From Bradyrhizobium yuanmingense (GTDB lineage: Bacteria > Pseudomonadota > Alphaproteobacteria > Rhizobiales > Xanthobacteraceae): 64,000 bases of DNA. The notes under the pieces were generated by a model, which was not told where the DNA came from, made no database searches, and saw only the letters and a list, made by a program, of their open reading frames with translations. The first letter of the stretch is position 1. Each line of letters starts with the position of its first letter. Where the stretch lies: positions 124,001 to 188,000 of the forward strand of contig NZ_FMAE01000009.1 in the NCBI RefSeq assembly GCF_900094575.1. The letters are read 5' to 3'. Made by a program: the position numbers and the translations under genes. Shown here piece after piece: positions 17,078-25,107 of this stretch.

Positions 17078-17938
17078 ATGGCTGAGAACGCTCATTCGAC
17101 AATTCGACCGCTCGACCCCCGCGACCGCTGGTCCGAGCTGTCTCGGGCGGAACGCAGTGCCGCCTATGACAACAACGCGGCGGTCAAGAACAGCCCGGCC
17201 CTGATCGCCGAGCGCAACGAAGCCTCAAGCCGGCTGCGGGGCTCGCTCAAGTCCCATCTCGACCTGCCCTACGGCGAGCGGGCGAATAACAAGATCGACC
17301 TCTACCCGGCCGCAAAGCCTGATGCGCCCTGCCTGGTGTTCCTGCACGGCGGCTACTGGCAGCGCAACTCGCGCGAGCTGTTCGCGATGCTGGTCGAAGG
17401 CGTCGCCGCGCATGGCTGGTCGGTTGCGATTCCCGGCTATTCGCTGGCGCCCGAGGTGTCCCTCACCGACATCGTCGCCGAGATCCCGCGCGCGCTCGAC
17501 TGGCTCGCGGCGCACGGCGCGTCCCATGGAATTGCCGGGCCGGTCGTGCTGTCGGGCTGGTCCGCTGGCGCCCATCTCGTCGCAATGGCGCTGGATCATC
17601 CGCGTGTCCATGCGGGGCTCGCGCTCTCGGGCGTCTACGATCTCGCGCCGATCCGCGATACGGGGCTGAACGAGGCGCTGAAGCTGACGGACGCGGAGAT
17701 CGCCACGCTGTCGCCACTGCGCCTGCCCGTCACCCGGAAGCGTCTCGACATCGCCTATGGCAGCAGCGAGCTGCCGGCGCTCGTCTGCGATTCCATCAAT
17801 CTCTACGACAGGCGCGTGGCTGCGGGAGCGCCGGGCAAGCTCATCTCGGTCGAAGGCGCCGACCATTTCACCATTCTCGAGGCTTTGCGCCGCCCGGACG
17901 GAGTCCTGGTGGAGGCTGCGCAGCGGCTGCTGGACTAA
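17078..17938 (+). CDS. Alpha/beta hydrolase, kynurenine formamidase (AFMID)-like
   Basis: This 286-aa alpha/beta-hydrolase has the oxyanion motif FLHGGYWQ (about residues 87-94), nucleophile elbow GWSAGAH and a late catalytic His in GADHFTIL. HGGYW plus GxSxG is the pattern of animal-type arylformamidases and related carboxylesterases. It may remove a formyl or carbamoyl group. A ribosome site (GGAGAG) precedes ATG 17078. It ends the plus-strand MFS-amidase-hydrolase operon and faces the Rieske gene. Confidence 0.85.
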   Translation: MAENAHSTIRPLDPRDRWSELSRAERSAAYDNNAAVKNSPALIAERNEASSRLRGSLKSHLDLPYGERANNKIDLYPAAKPDAPCLVFLHGGYWQRNSRELFAMLVEGVAAHGWSVAIPGYSLAPEVSLTDIVAEIPRALDWLAAHGASHGIAGPVVLSGWSAGAHLVAMALDHPRVHAGLALSGVYDLAPIRDTGLNEALKLTDAEIATLSPLRLPVTRKRLDIAYGSSELPALVCDSINLYDRRVAAGAPGKLISVEGADHFTILEALRRPDGVLVEAAQRLLD

Positions 17939-18060
17939 ACTTCGAGAACAACCCCATGCACAGTAGCGATGTCGTTGTTTGCAAAGGCGAATTGTTTGAG
18001 GGCCGATCGACACCGCCGCCGCCGCTTTGACTCGTCGGGCAAAACAGGGGCATGATGTCA

Positions 18061-18393
18061 TCATCGCCCCGGCTGCCGCTCCTGCATCTCAATCCAGATT
18101 CGCTCGCCCGTGATCCGCACCGGATAAAGCCGCAGCGGCCGGCTCGGCCATCCCGCGGTGATTGCGCCATCGCGCAAATCGAACGACGCCGCATGGCGGG
18201 GACAATTGAGGCGCCCGGCCGTCACCTGCCCCAAGGCCAGATCCGCCTGCTCGTGCGGGCATGCACGTTCGCAGGCGACGACGTCGCCCTCGTTCCAGAT
18301 CACGAGCAGGTCGCGCCCGGCGACGCGGACGATCGTCTCCGCCTTCAACCGGTCGAGATCGCAGACGGCAATCCACCCGGCGTCGTCACCCAC
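18061..18393 (-). CDS. Rieske [2Fe-2S] ferredoxin-like protein
   Basis: This 110-aa single-domain Rieske protein has both cluster motifs: CPHEQADL and CPRHAASFD. It resembles the ferredoxin components of dioxygenases and NirD-like small Rieske proteins. It has no membrane segment. GTG 18393 lies within the end of the livF-like gene (overlap of 8 bp); an in-frame start at 18414 is the alternative. As the last gene of the transporter/Mo-hydroxylase operon it may be an electron carrier for the hydroxylase or for an oxygenase encoded elsewhere. Confidence 0.85.
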   Translation of the reverse strand: MGDDAGWIAVCDLDRLKAETIVRVAGRDLLVIWNEGDVVACERACPHEQADLALGQVTAGRLNCPRHAASFDLRDGAITAGWPSRPLRLYPVRITGERIWIEMQERQPGR

Positions 18394-19102
18394 CGAGATA
18401 GGCCTTGCGCACATGCTCGTTCGCGATCAGCTCGGTCCCGGCACCCGACAGCACGATGCGGCCGTTCTCGAGCAGATAGGCATGATCGCACATCTCGAGC
18501 GCAGCGAAGGCGTTCTGCTCGACCAGCAGCACCGTGGTGCCGGCATCGCGAATGCCGCGGATGATCGCAAAGGTGCGCTCGACGATGTTGGGGGCGAGCC
18601 CGAGCGACGGCTCGTCGAACATGATCAGGCGCGGCCGCGACATCAGCGCGCGGCCGATCGCAAGCATCTGCTGCTCGCCGCCCGACAGCGTGCCCGCCGC
18701 CTGCCGGCGCCGCTCGGCGAGCCGCGGGAATTCCGAGTAGATACGGTCGCGGTCGGCCGCGATCTCGCCCGAACGACGCCGGAGGTAAGCGCCCATATCG
18801 AGATTTTCCTCGACGCTCATATGCGGAAACACGCGCCGCCCTTCCGGACAATGCGCGATGCCGCTCGCCAGCACGCGCGGCGGCTTCGCGCCGGTGATGT
18901 CGATGCCCTCAAACTTCATCTGGCCCGAGCGCGGCGCCACCAGGCCGGAGATCGCGCGCAGCGTCGTGCTCTTGCCGGCGCCGTTGGCTCCGATCAGGGC
19001 GACCAGCTGGCCGGCCTTCACGTCGAGCGAGATGCCGCGCAGCGCGGTGACGCCACCGTAGCCGCAGACCATGTCGCGTATCTCAAGCACGTCCTGCTCC
19101 AT
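18386..19102 (-). CDS. Branched-chain-type ABC transporter ATPase (LivF-like)
   Basis: This 238-aa ATPase has Walker A GANGAGKST, signature LSGGEQQM, Walker B LIMFDEPSLGL and switch His region LLVEQNAF, the LivF-type replacement of the usual His by Gln. ATG 19102 is preferred; a TTG at 19126 is further inside the upstream gene. It overlaps the LivG-like gene by 20 bp. It is the second ATPase of the importer encoded at 18.4-23 kb. Confidence 0.92.
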   Translation of the reverse strand: MEQDVLEIRDMVCGYGGVTALRGISLDVKAGQLVALIGANGAGKSTTLRAISGLVAPRSGQMKFEGIDITGAKPPRVLASGIAHCPEGRRVFPHMSVEENLDMGAYLRRRSGEIAADRDRIYSEFPRLAERRRQAAGTLSGGEQQMLAIGRALMSRPRLIMFDEPSLGLAPNIVERTFAIIRGIRDAGTTVLLVEQNAFAALEMCDHAYLLENGRIVLSGAGTELIANEHVRKAYLGG

Positions 19103-19865
19103 GTCCAAGATAGGCTTCGATGACAACAGGATTGTTGCGGATCACATCGGGCGTCCCTTCGGCGATGATGCGGCCATAGTTGAGCACCACGATACGGTCC
19201 GAGACGGTCATCACCATCGGCATGTCGTGCTCGACCAGCAAAATCGTGATGCCGCGGTCGCGGATGCTGCGGATCAGCTCGACGAAACGGTGCGTCTCCG
19301 AGGCGTTCATACCGGAGACGGGCTCGTCGAGCAGCAGCATCGACGGCTCCGCCGCCAGCGCCAGCGCGACACCGACCAAGCGCTGCTCGCCGTAGGAGAG
19401 CGAGCCCGCCGCATCGTGGGCGCGGCGTTCGAGCCCGACCCATTCGAGCAGCTCGCTCGCGCGCTGCCGCAGCTTGCGCTCCGAGGCGCGCGCGCCTGGC
19501 AGGCCGAGGATGGCGTCGAGCAGCCGGACCCGGCCCTGCCGGTGCAGGCCGATCAGGAGGTTTTCATAGACGGTGTCGTTCGGGAATACGCTGGTGCGCT
19601 GGAAGGTGCGGATCAGACCGAGATCGGCGATCTCGTGCGGCTTCAATCCGGCGAGCGCAGTGTTGCGATAGGTGACGCGGCCGGCGCTCGGCGTCAGGAA
19701 ACCGGTCATGACGTTGAAGGCGGTGGTCTTGCCGGCGCCGTTCGGCCCGATCAGGCTGACGATCTCGCCCTCGCCGACCTCAAAGCTCATGTCGGAGATC
19801 GCGACGAGGCCGCCGAAGCGGACGGCGACCTGATCGATGGTCATGGCGATGCTGCGCGCCGTCAT
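19083..19865 (-). CDS. Branched-chain-type ABC transporter ATPase (LivG-like)
   Basis: This 260-aa ATPase has Walker A GPNGAGKTT, the LivG-type insertion between Q-loop (IRTFQRTSVF) and the signature, which reads LSYGEQRL, Walker B MLLLDEPVSGM and His in LLVEHDM. ATG 19865 overlaps the stop of the permease gene; GTG 19868 is an alternative. It pairs with the LivF-like ATPase downstream. Confidence 0.92.
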   Translation of the reverse strand: MTARSIAMTIDQVAVRFGGLVAISDMSFEVGEGEIVSLIGPNGAGKTTAFNVMTGFLTPSAGRVTYRNTALAGLKPHEIADLGLIRTFQRTSVFPNDTVYENLLIGLHRQGRVRLLDAILGLPGARASERKLRQRASELLEWVGLERRAHDAAGSLSYGEQRLVGVALALAAEPSMLLLDEPVSGMNASETHRFVELIRSIRDRGITILLVEHDMPMVMTVSDRIVVLNYGRIIAEGTPDVIRNNPVVIEAYLGHGAGRA

Positions 19866-20911
19866 CACGCCGGCTCCTTGGCACCGGTTTCACTGAGCGC
19901 GACCGGCGCCAGCGCCGTCGTCCCGCTCCGTCGCCGGGTCAACCGCTGCGCCAGCGACGGCACGATGCCGCGCGGCAACACGAACAGGATGGCGATCAGC
20001 ACGCCGCCATAGGCGATCCACTGCGCTTCCGGCGCCATCACAGGCCGCAGCGCGACCGGCAATAGGCCGAAGATCAGGCCGCCGACGACGGGACCCGCCA
20101 GCGAGCCCTTGCCGCCGCTGATGACCATGATCACCATGGTGACGGTGTTGATGAAGGCGAAGACTTCAGGGTCGATGATCCGGATGTAGTGCGCATAGAG
20201 GCTCCCGGCCGCGCCGGCGATCGCGGCGGAGATCACCGCAGCAATCGTCAGCGTCCTGGTCACGTCGATGCCAACGGAGACGGCGAGCGTTTCGTTCTCC
20301 ATCAGGCCACGCATGGAGCGGCCGAAATGGGAATGAACGAGGCGTGCGATCAGGAGATAGGCGATGAGCGCAACGACCAGGACGAGATAATAGTTGTGGA
20401 ATTTCGTGCGCAGCGTCAGCTCGCCAAAGCCGGGCAAGGGCAACGCGACGGACGGAATATTGGTCAGCGCCAATGGACCCTGCGTCAGCTCGACCCAGTT
20501 CAGCGCGACCAGCCGGACCACCTCGGCAAAGGAGATCGTCACAATGACGAAATAGGCGCCGCGGACGCGGAACGACAACAGACCGACGAAATAGCCGCAC
20601 AATCCTGCAATCAAAATTGCCAGCACGAAGCCTACGATCGGCGGCCATGGTGTGTGGACAAGACGAAAACCCCCTAGCAGGCCGATGTCGAAGCCGAGCG
20701 ATGTCAGTGCGCTGACATAGGCGCCGATGCCGAAGAAGGCGATATGGCCGAGGCTGAGCTGGCCGGTGAAGCCGAGCAGCAGATTGAGACTCATCGCGCC
20801 GATGACGAAGATGCCGGTCGTGATCAGCGCGTTGAGCAGATAGGGATCGCGCAGCCAGAGCGGCACCGAGGCAAGCGCCGCGACGGCGAGAATGGTGACG
20901 ATCGCCTTCAT
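19865..20911 (-). CDS. Branched-chain-type ABC transporter permease (LivM-like)
   Basis: This 348-aa inner-membrane permease has about nine hydrophobic segments. The LivM hallmarks are LNLLLGFTGQLSLGHIAFFG near residues 43-62 and ISGGKGSLAGPVVGG near residue 265. A polar basic tail follows after residue 315. It overlaps its neighbours on both sides by four bases or less, so the transport genes are one translational unit. Confidence 0.93.
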   Translation of the reverse strand: MKAIVTILAVAALASVPLWLRDPYLLNALITTGIFVIGAMSLNLLLGFTGQLSLGHIAFFGIGAYVSALTSLGFDIGLLGGFRLVHTPWPPIVGFVLAILIAGLCGYFVGLLSFRVRGAYFVIVTISFAEVVRLVALNWVELTQGPLALTNIPSVALPLPGFGELTLRTKFHNYYLVLVVALIAYLLIARLVHSHFGRSMRGLMENETLAVSVGIDVTRTLTIAAVISAAIAGAAGSLYAHYIRIIDPEVFAFINTVTMVIMVISGGKGSLAGPVVGGLIFGLLPVALRPVMAPEAQWIAYGGVLIAILFVLPRGIVPSLAQRLTRRRSGTTALAPVALSETGAKEPA

Positions 20912-21780
20912 CCGACGCGCTCCGCGCGGGCGAACAGGCCGGTCGGCCGGAAGATCAGCACCGCGATGATGATGAGAAAGCCCATGGCATCGCGGTAGCC
21001 TGACGAGACGTAGCCGGCGCCGAGCTCCTCGGCCAGCGCAAGGATGAAGCCGCCGATCACCGCGCCCGTGATGTTGCCGAGGCCGCCGAGGATGACGATG
21101 GCGAAAGCCTTGACCGCGGCGAGATCGCCCATCTGCGGAAAGATCACGTAGACCGGCCCGAGCAGCGCGCCGGCGGCGGCGGCGAGGCTAGAGCCGATCG
21201 CGAAGGTCGAGGTGTAGATCATGTCGACGTTCACGCCCATCAGCGACGCCGTGTCATGGTCCTGGAACGTCGCCCGCATCGCGCGGCCGAGGCTGGTCTT
21301 GTTGATGAGCAGATACGTCACAAGGATCAACATGGCCGCAGCGGCGAGCACGAACAGGCGCAGCCAGGAGACGGAGACCGGCCCCAGCACCAGCGGCGCC
21401 TCCGGGAATGGCGTCGCCACGGATTTCGCGACGCCGCCCCAGATCCACAGCGTGCCCGACTGCATCGCGATCCAGGCGCCGATCATCACCAGCATGGTGG
21501 TGTCGATGTCGGAGCCGCGCAGCGGACGCAGCAAGGTCAATTCGATGGCCGCACCCAGCAGCCATCCGGCCAGCACGGCCACGGGTAGCGCGAGAAAGAA
21601 GTTCAGCCCGAACTGCTGCACCACGATGAACATGATGTAGGCGCCGAACGTGTAGAGCACGCCATGCGTGAAGTTCACGACGTTCATGATGCCGAAGATC
21701 AAGGTCAGCCCGATACCCAGCAGCGCATAGGTGCCGCCGAGCACGAGCATGTTGATCAAATGCTGGAGGAATTCGCTCAA
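20908..21780 (-). CDS. Branched-chain-type ABC transporter permease (LivH-like)
   Basis: This 290-aa inner-membrane permease shows LivH features: FLQHLINMLVLGGTYALLG at the N terminus, NVVNFTHGVLYTFGAY and ILGGLGNITGAVIGG. The start is TTG 21780, chosen because it supplies the family-typical N terminus and is preceded by AGGAACGG. ATG 21750 is the alternative and would remove the first ten residues. It follows the binding-protein gene by 69 bp. Confidence 0.92.
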   Translation of the reverse strand: MSEFLQHLINMLVLGGTYALLGIGLTLIFGIMNVVNFTHGVLYTFGAYIMFIVVQQFGLNFFLALPVAVLAGWLLGAAIELTLLRPLRGSDIDTTMLVMIGAWIAMQSGTLWIWGGVAKSVATPFPEAPLVLGPVSVSWLRLFVLAAAAMLILVTYLLINKTSLGRAMRATFQDHDTASLMGVNVDMIYTSTFAIGSSLAAAAGALLGPVYVIFPQMGDLAAVKAFAIVILGGLGNITGAVIGGFILALAEELGAGYVSSGYRDAMGFLIIIAVLIFRPTGLFARAERVG

Positions 21781-21849
21781 GGCCGTTCCTGGATATTCTG
21801 GATGCCGGCGAGGGCCGCGATGTGCCGCCCTCGCCTGCGAACAAGCGCG

Positions 21850-23004
21850 TCAGAGCGTCTTCATCTCGATCTTGCCGTCGGCTATCTCGATGAGATAGAC
21901 GTTCGGCTGGCTCTGACCGCTTTCCTTGCCCTCAGGGCCCGACTTGCGGAACACGATGTCGCCGTTCAGCCCCTTGATGTTGATGTTCCAGAGCGCCGCC
22001 TTGATCGCGGCAGGCTCGGCCTTGCCGGCCTTCTCGATCGCGGCGGCGACGGTGCGGATGCCGTCATAGCCGCGAAAACTCTCGGTGCAGCCGGCGAAGT
22101 CGAAGCCGCGCTTCTTCCATTCCGCGATGAAATAGTTGGTGGCTTCCGGGTTCGGCGTCTTGTCCGGGAACCAGGGCAGGAAGGTCGTCAGATGCATGGT
22201 GCCGTTGGCGGCCGCTCCCGCCTGGGCGATGATCTGGTCCGGGTTCTGCGAGCCGCCGGTGGTGATGATGCGCTTCTTCAGGCCGAGCGCAGCGGCCTGC
22301 TTGAAGATCAGCGTGAGCTGGTCGACGGCGGTGGTGACGATGACGGTCTCGGAGTCCGAGCTCTTGATCTTGGACAGCTGCGCGCTCATGTCCTGCGCGC
22401 CCTGGTCCATGGTCTCGACCAGGCCGATGCCGATGCCCTTCTCCTTCATCATCTTGCTGAAATCCTCGGCGGTGCCGCGGCCCCAGTCGTTGTTGATGAC
22501 AAGGAAGTCGACCTTTTTCAGCGCGAGCTTGTCGACGATGTTCTTGAACGCGGCCGCCTCGATCGCGGAGGGCGGCGAGATGCGGAAGATGAAGGGATTG
22601 CCCGTCGTCGTGATCTTGCCGGAGGACGAGGTCTCCACCACCATCGGCGTCTCGTATTCCATCAGCTTCGGCATCACCGCGAGCGTCAGGCTCGAGCCCC
22701 AGGCGCCCATCAGGACCGGCACCTTGTCGCTTGTGATGAGCTTCTCGGCGACGGCGGCGGCCTCCGTCGGGTTGCTCTTGTTGTCCTCGATGACGAGCTC
22801 GATCTTCTTGCCGAGGATGCCGCCCTTGGCGTTGATCTCGTCGGCGGCGATCTTGGCACCGTTGACGACGTAAGTGCCTGAGGCCGCGAACGCGCCGGTG
22901 AGCGGCTCGTTGACGCCGATCTTGATGGTCTGCGCCCCCGCGGCGCCGCCGAACAAGGCCGTCGCCAATGCGATTGCCGGAACCAGTCCGAGTGTTCGTG
23001 TCAT
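21850..23004 (-). CDS. Branched-chain-type ABC transporter substrate-binding protein
   Basis: This 384-aa type-I periplasmic binding protein starts MTRTLGLVPAIALATALFGG with a Sec signal peptide ending near AGAQ. The mature N terminus IKIGVNEPLTGAFAASG is diagnostic for the LivK-like family, whose members bind amino acids, amides, urea, aromatics or heterocycles. GGAGAG before ATG 23004 decided the start. It lies between the Mo-hydroxylase genes and the permease genes, so its ligand is probably the substrate or product of the hydroxylase. Confidence 0.93.
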   Translation of the reverse strand: MTRTLGLVPAIALATALFGGAAGAQTIKIGVNEPLTGAFAASGTYVVNGAKIAADEINAKGGILGKKIELVIEDNKSNPTEAAAVAEKLITSDKVPVLMGAWGSSLTLAVMPKLMEYETPMVVETSSSGKITTTGNPFIFRISPPSAIEAAAFKNIVDKLALKKVDFLVINNDWGRGTAEDFSKMMKEKGIGIGLVETMDQGAQDMSAQLSKIKSSDSETVIVTTAVDQLTLIFKQAAALGLKKRIITTGGSQNPDQIIAQAGAAANGTMHLTTFLPWFPDKTPNPEATNYFIAEWKKRGFDFAGCTESFRGYDGIRTVAAAIEKAGKAEPAAIKAALWNINIKGLNGDIVFRKSGPEGKESGQSQPNVYLIEIADGKIEMKTL

Positions 23005-23080
23005 GTTTGTCTCTCCAAATCCCACGCTGTTGATGTCAGGGCAGTCCAGGCTTCGTCACTCCGCGGCGCCGGTTCGCCGA

Positions 23081-24277
23081 TCATTCCGCGCCACCTCTTC
23101 CGAAGGTGCGGCGAAATATTTGCGCGAGCCGGGCTCGCAAGACGTCCGATGCAATCGACCAGAAGCTGAGCTCCGCCGAACCTGCCTGCCCCGACGAGGC
23201 GCCGGACATGTGGCGGTCGAGATTGGCGGCGAACTCCGCAACGAGACGTTTTGCAAGGTCTCGCACGAGGCCGGGACGACCGACCTGAGCCAGCATTCCC
23301 GTGAGCGTGTAGCCGATCGACAGTTCGACCGCGGTCGCCGCGCCGCCTTCCAGTGGCAGCAGGCGGTAACGGATCTCGCCCTGCGTCGCCGAATGGCTGC
23401 GCTGGTCGGTGCCGATGCCGACGATGCGCCCCGAGAGTGTCGCGGGATCCCGCTCGACGCGCGCGGCACCCTCGAAGCTTGCTCCGACCGGACCGAGCCT
23501 GACGCGGACCGATCCTTCGACGCGCTCCGGCTTTGGTGTCGACGACAGCGATACGCCAGGGAGGCAGGCGGCAATGCCTGCAATATCCTCGAACATCGCG
23601 AACACCTTTGCCGGCGGATACGGCAACGTGAAGCGCTGATCGAGCACGGTTGCCGGCGTGAAGTCGGGGATGCTGCTTGGGGTGGCACTTTCCAGTGCCG
23701 GAGCTGGCGCGTGCCGCGCAGGCCGCAACTCGTTCCGGGCGGTTGCCGCTCGCCCCGAGCCGGCAGGACCAAGGACGGTCCGACCCCCATCCGCCATCGG
23801 CGCGACGTTGCGCGCGCGCCTTGCCTCGATCACGGACTGCACCGCGCGCACAATGCCGACATAGCCGGTGCAGCGGCAGAGATTGCCGCTGAGGCCAATG
23901 CGAATCTGGCGCTCGTCGGCGTCGGGCAGACGCAGCACCAGGTCGCGCGCCGAGACCAGCATGCCGGGCGTGCAATAGCCGCATTGCAGGGCATGCTCGC
24001 GGGTGAAGGCAGCGCGCAGCTCGGTCGTGATCTCGTCCTCATCGAGGCCTTCGATCGTGGTGACATCGGCGCCCTCGCAGGCCGCCGCATAGGTGATGCA
24101 GGAGCGCGCCGGCACGCCGTCGAGCAGCACGGTGCAGGCGCCGCAGACGCCGTGCTCGCAGCCGAGATGGGTGCCGGTGAGATCGAGCCTGTCGCGGACG
24201 AAATCGGCAAGACTGGTGCGCGGCTCGGCGTGCAGCTCCACCGCGCGGCGATTGACCTGAAGCGCGATCGTGGTCAT
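23081..24277 (-). CDS. Fusion: CoxS-type [2Fe-2S] subunit + CoxG-type SRPBCC domain
   Basis: This protein has 398 aa. Residues 1 to about 160 form the small iron-sulfur subunit of xanthine dehydrogenase-family molybdenum hydroxylases, with the plant-type cluster CEHGVCGACTVLLDG...C and the second cluster CGYCTPGM...CRCTGY. After a Pro/Ala-rich linker of about 60 residues, residues 215-360 match a CoxG/SRPBCC domain (FTLPYPPAKVFAMFEDI, CLPGVSL, GLVRDLAKRLVAEF). CoxG proteins are normally separate and help recruit or assemble the hydroxylase. The gene overlaps the CoxM-like gene by four bases. The start is ATG 24277 (MTTIALQVNRR). Confidence 0.9.
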   Translation of the reverse strand: MTTIALQVNRRAVELHAEPRTSLADFVRDRLDLTGTHLGCEHGVCGACTVLLDGVPARSCITYAAACEGADVTTIEGLDEDEITTELRAAFTREHALQCGYCTPGMLVSARDLVLRLPDADERQIRIGLSGNLCRCTGYVGIVRAVQSVIEARRARNVAPMADGGRTVLGPAGSGRAATARNELRPARHAPAPALESATPSSIPDFTPATVLDQRFTLPYPPAKVFAMFEDIAGIAACLPGVSLSSTPKPERVEGSVRVRLGPVGASFEGAARVERDPATLSGRIVGIGTDQRSHSATQGEIRYRLLPLEGGAATAVELSIGYTLTGMLAQVGRPGLVRDLAKRLVAEFAANLDRHMSGASSGQAGSAELSFWSIASDVLRARLAQIFRRTFGRGGAE

Positions 24278-25107
24278 GCCGCGGCCTCCAGAACGGCGCG
24301 CCTCAGCACGCTGACATGGATGTGGCGCTGCGCGGCATCGTCGATGCCGGCGCTTGCGAGCAGGGCATCGGCGGCACGGACATCGAAGCGCTGCTTGTAG
24401 TCGGCGGCAATCCGGCCGCCGAACAGCTCGGCATTCGTGACGACGATCGGCGGCGTGTCGATTGCACCGATCACGATACGCGCCGAGGCGGCGGCGGGAT
24501 CGACCAGCACCGCACCGATCGCGTGGGCAAATTCGCCGGTCTTGCGGCAGCTCTTGGCATAACCCCAATGCGCCGTCGCCGATCGCGCCGGCACGTGGAC
24601 CGCCTCGACGATCTCGCCGGCATGCAGCGCAGGTTCCAGCGCACCGACCACAAACGCTTCGACCGCCATCGATCGCGCACCGGCAAGACTGCGCAATGTC
24701 ACGCGCGCACCCAGGGCCGCCAGCGCCGAGATCCAGTCCGCGGCGGGATCGGCATGGCTGAGCGAGCCGCCGATCGTGCCGCGATTGCGGACCGCGCGAT
24801 AGGCGATGTTGGCAGCGACAGCCCGCATGGCGCCGCGGGTCACGTCGGCCGTGCGGCCGTCCTCGATATCGGCATGGGTGACGAGGGCGCCCAGCACGAG
24901 CTCGTCGCCGGAGACCTCTGCGCGCTTGAGCTCGGCAAGGCCGGAAATGTCAATAATCAGCTCCGGCTGCACCAGCCGCAGATTGAGCATCGGGCCGAGC
25001 GATTGGCCGCCGGCGATGATCTTCGCCGATCCGCCGCTTGCGGCCAGCATCGAGAGAGCCGCATCGAGATCGCGCGGGCGCTCGTAAGCAAAGGGCGCCG
25101 GTTTCAT
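24274..25107 (-). CDS. CoxM-type FAD-binding subunit of molybdenum hydroxylase
   Basis: This 277-aa medium subunit carries FAD between the iron-sulfur subunit and the quinone/acceptor side. FAD motifs are AGGQSLGPMLNLRL (residues 32-45) and TIGGSLSHADPAAD (near residue 111). Length and order match the CoxM/XDH-B family. It overlaps both neighbouring genes by four bases, consistent with stoichiometric production of the heterotrimer. Confidence 0.93.
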   Translation of the reverse strand: MKPAPFAYERPRDLDAALSMLAASGGSAKIIAGGQSLGPMLNLRLVQPELIIDISGLAELKRAEVSGDELVLGALVTHADIEDGRTADVTRGAMRAVAANIAYRAVRNRGTIGGSLSHADPAADWISALAALGARVTLRSLAGARSMAVEAFVVGALEPALHAGEIVEAVHVPARSATAHWGYAKSCRKTGEFAHAIGAVLVDPAAASARIVIGAIDTPPIVVTNAELFGGRIAADYKQRFDVRAADALLASAGIDDAAQRHIHVSVLRRAVLEAAA

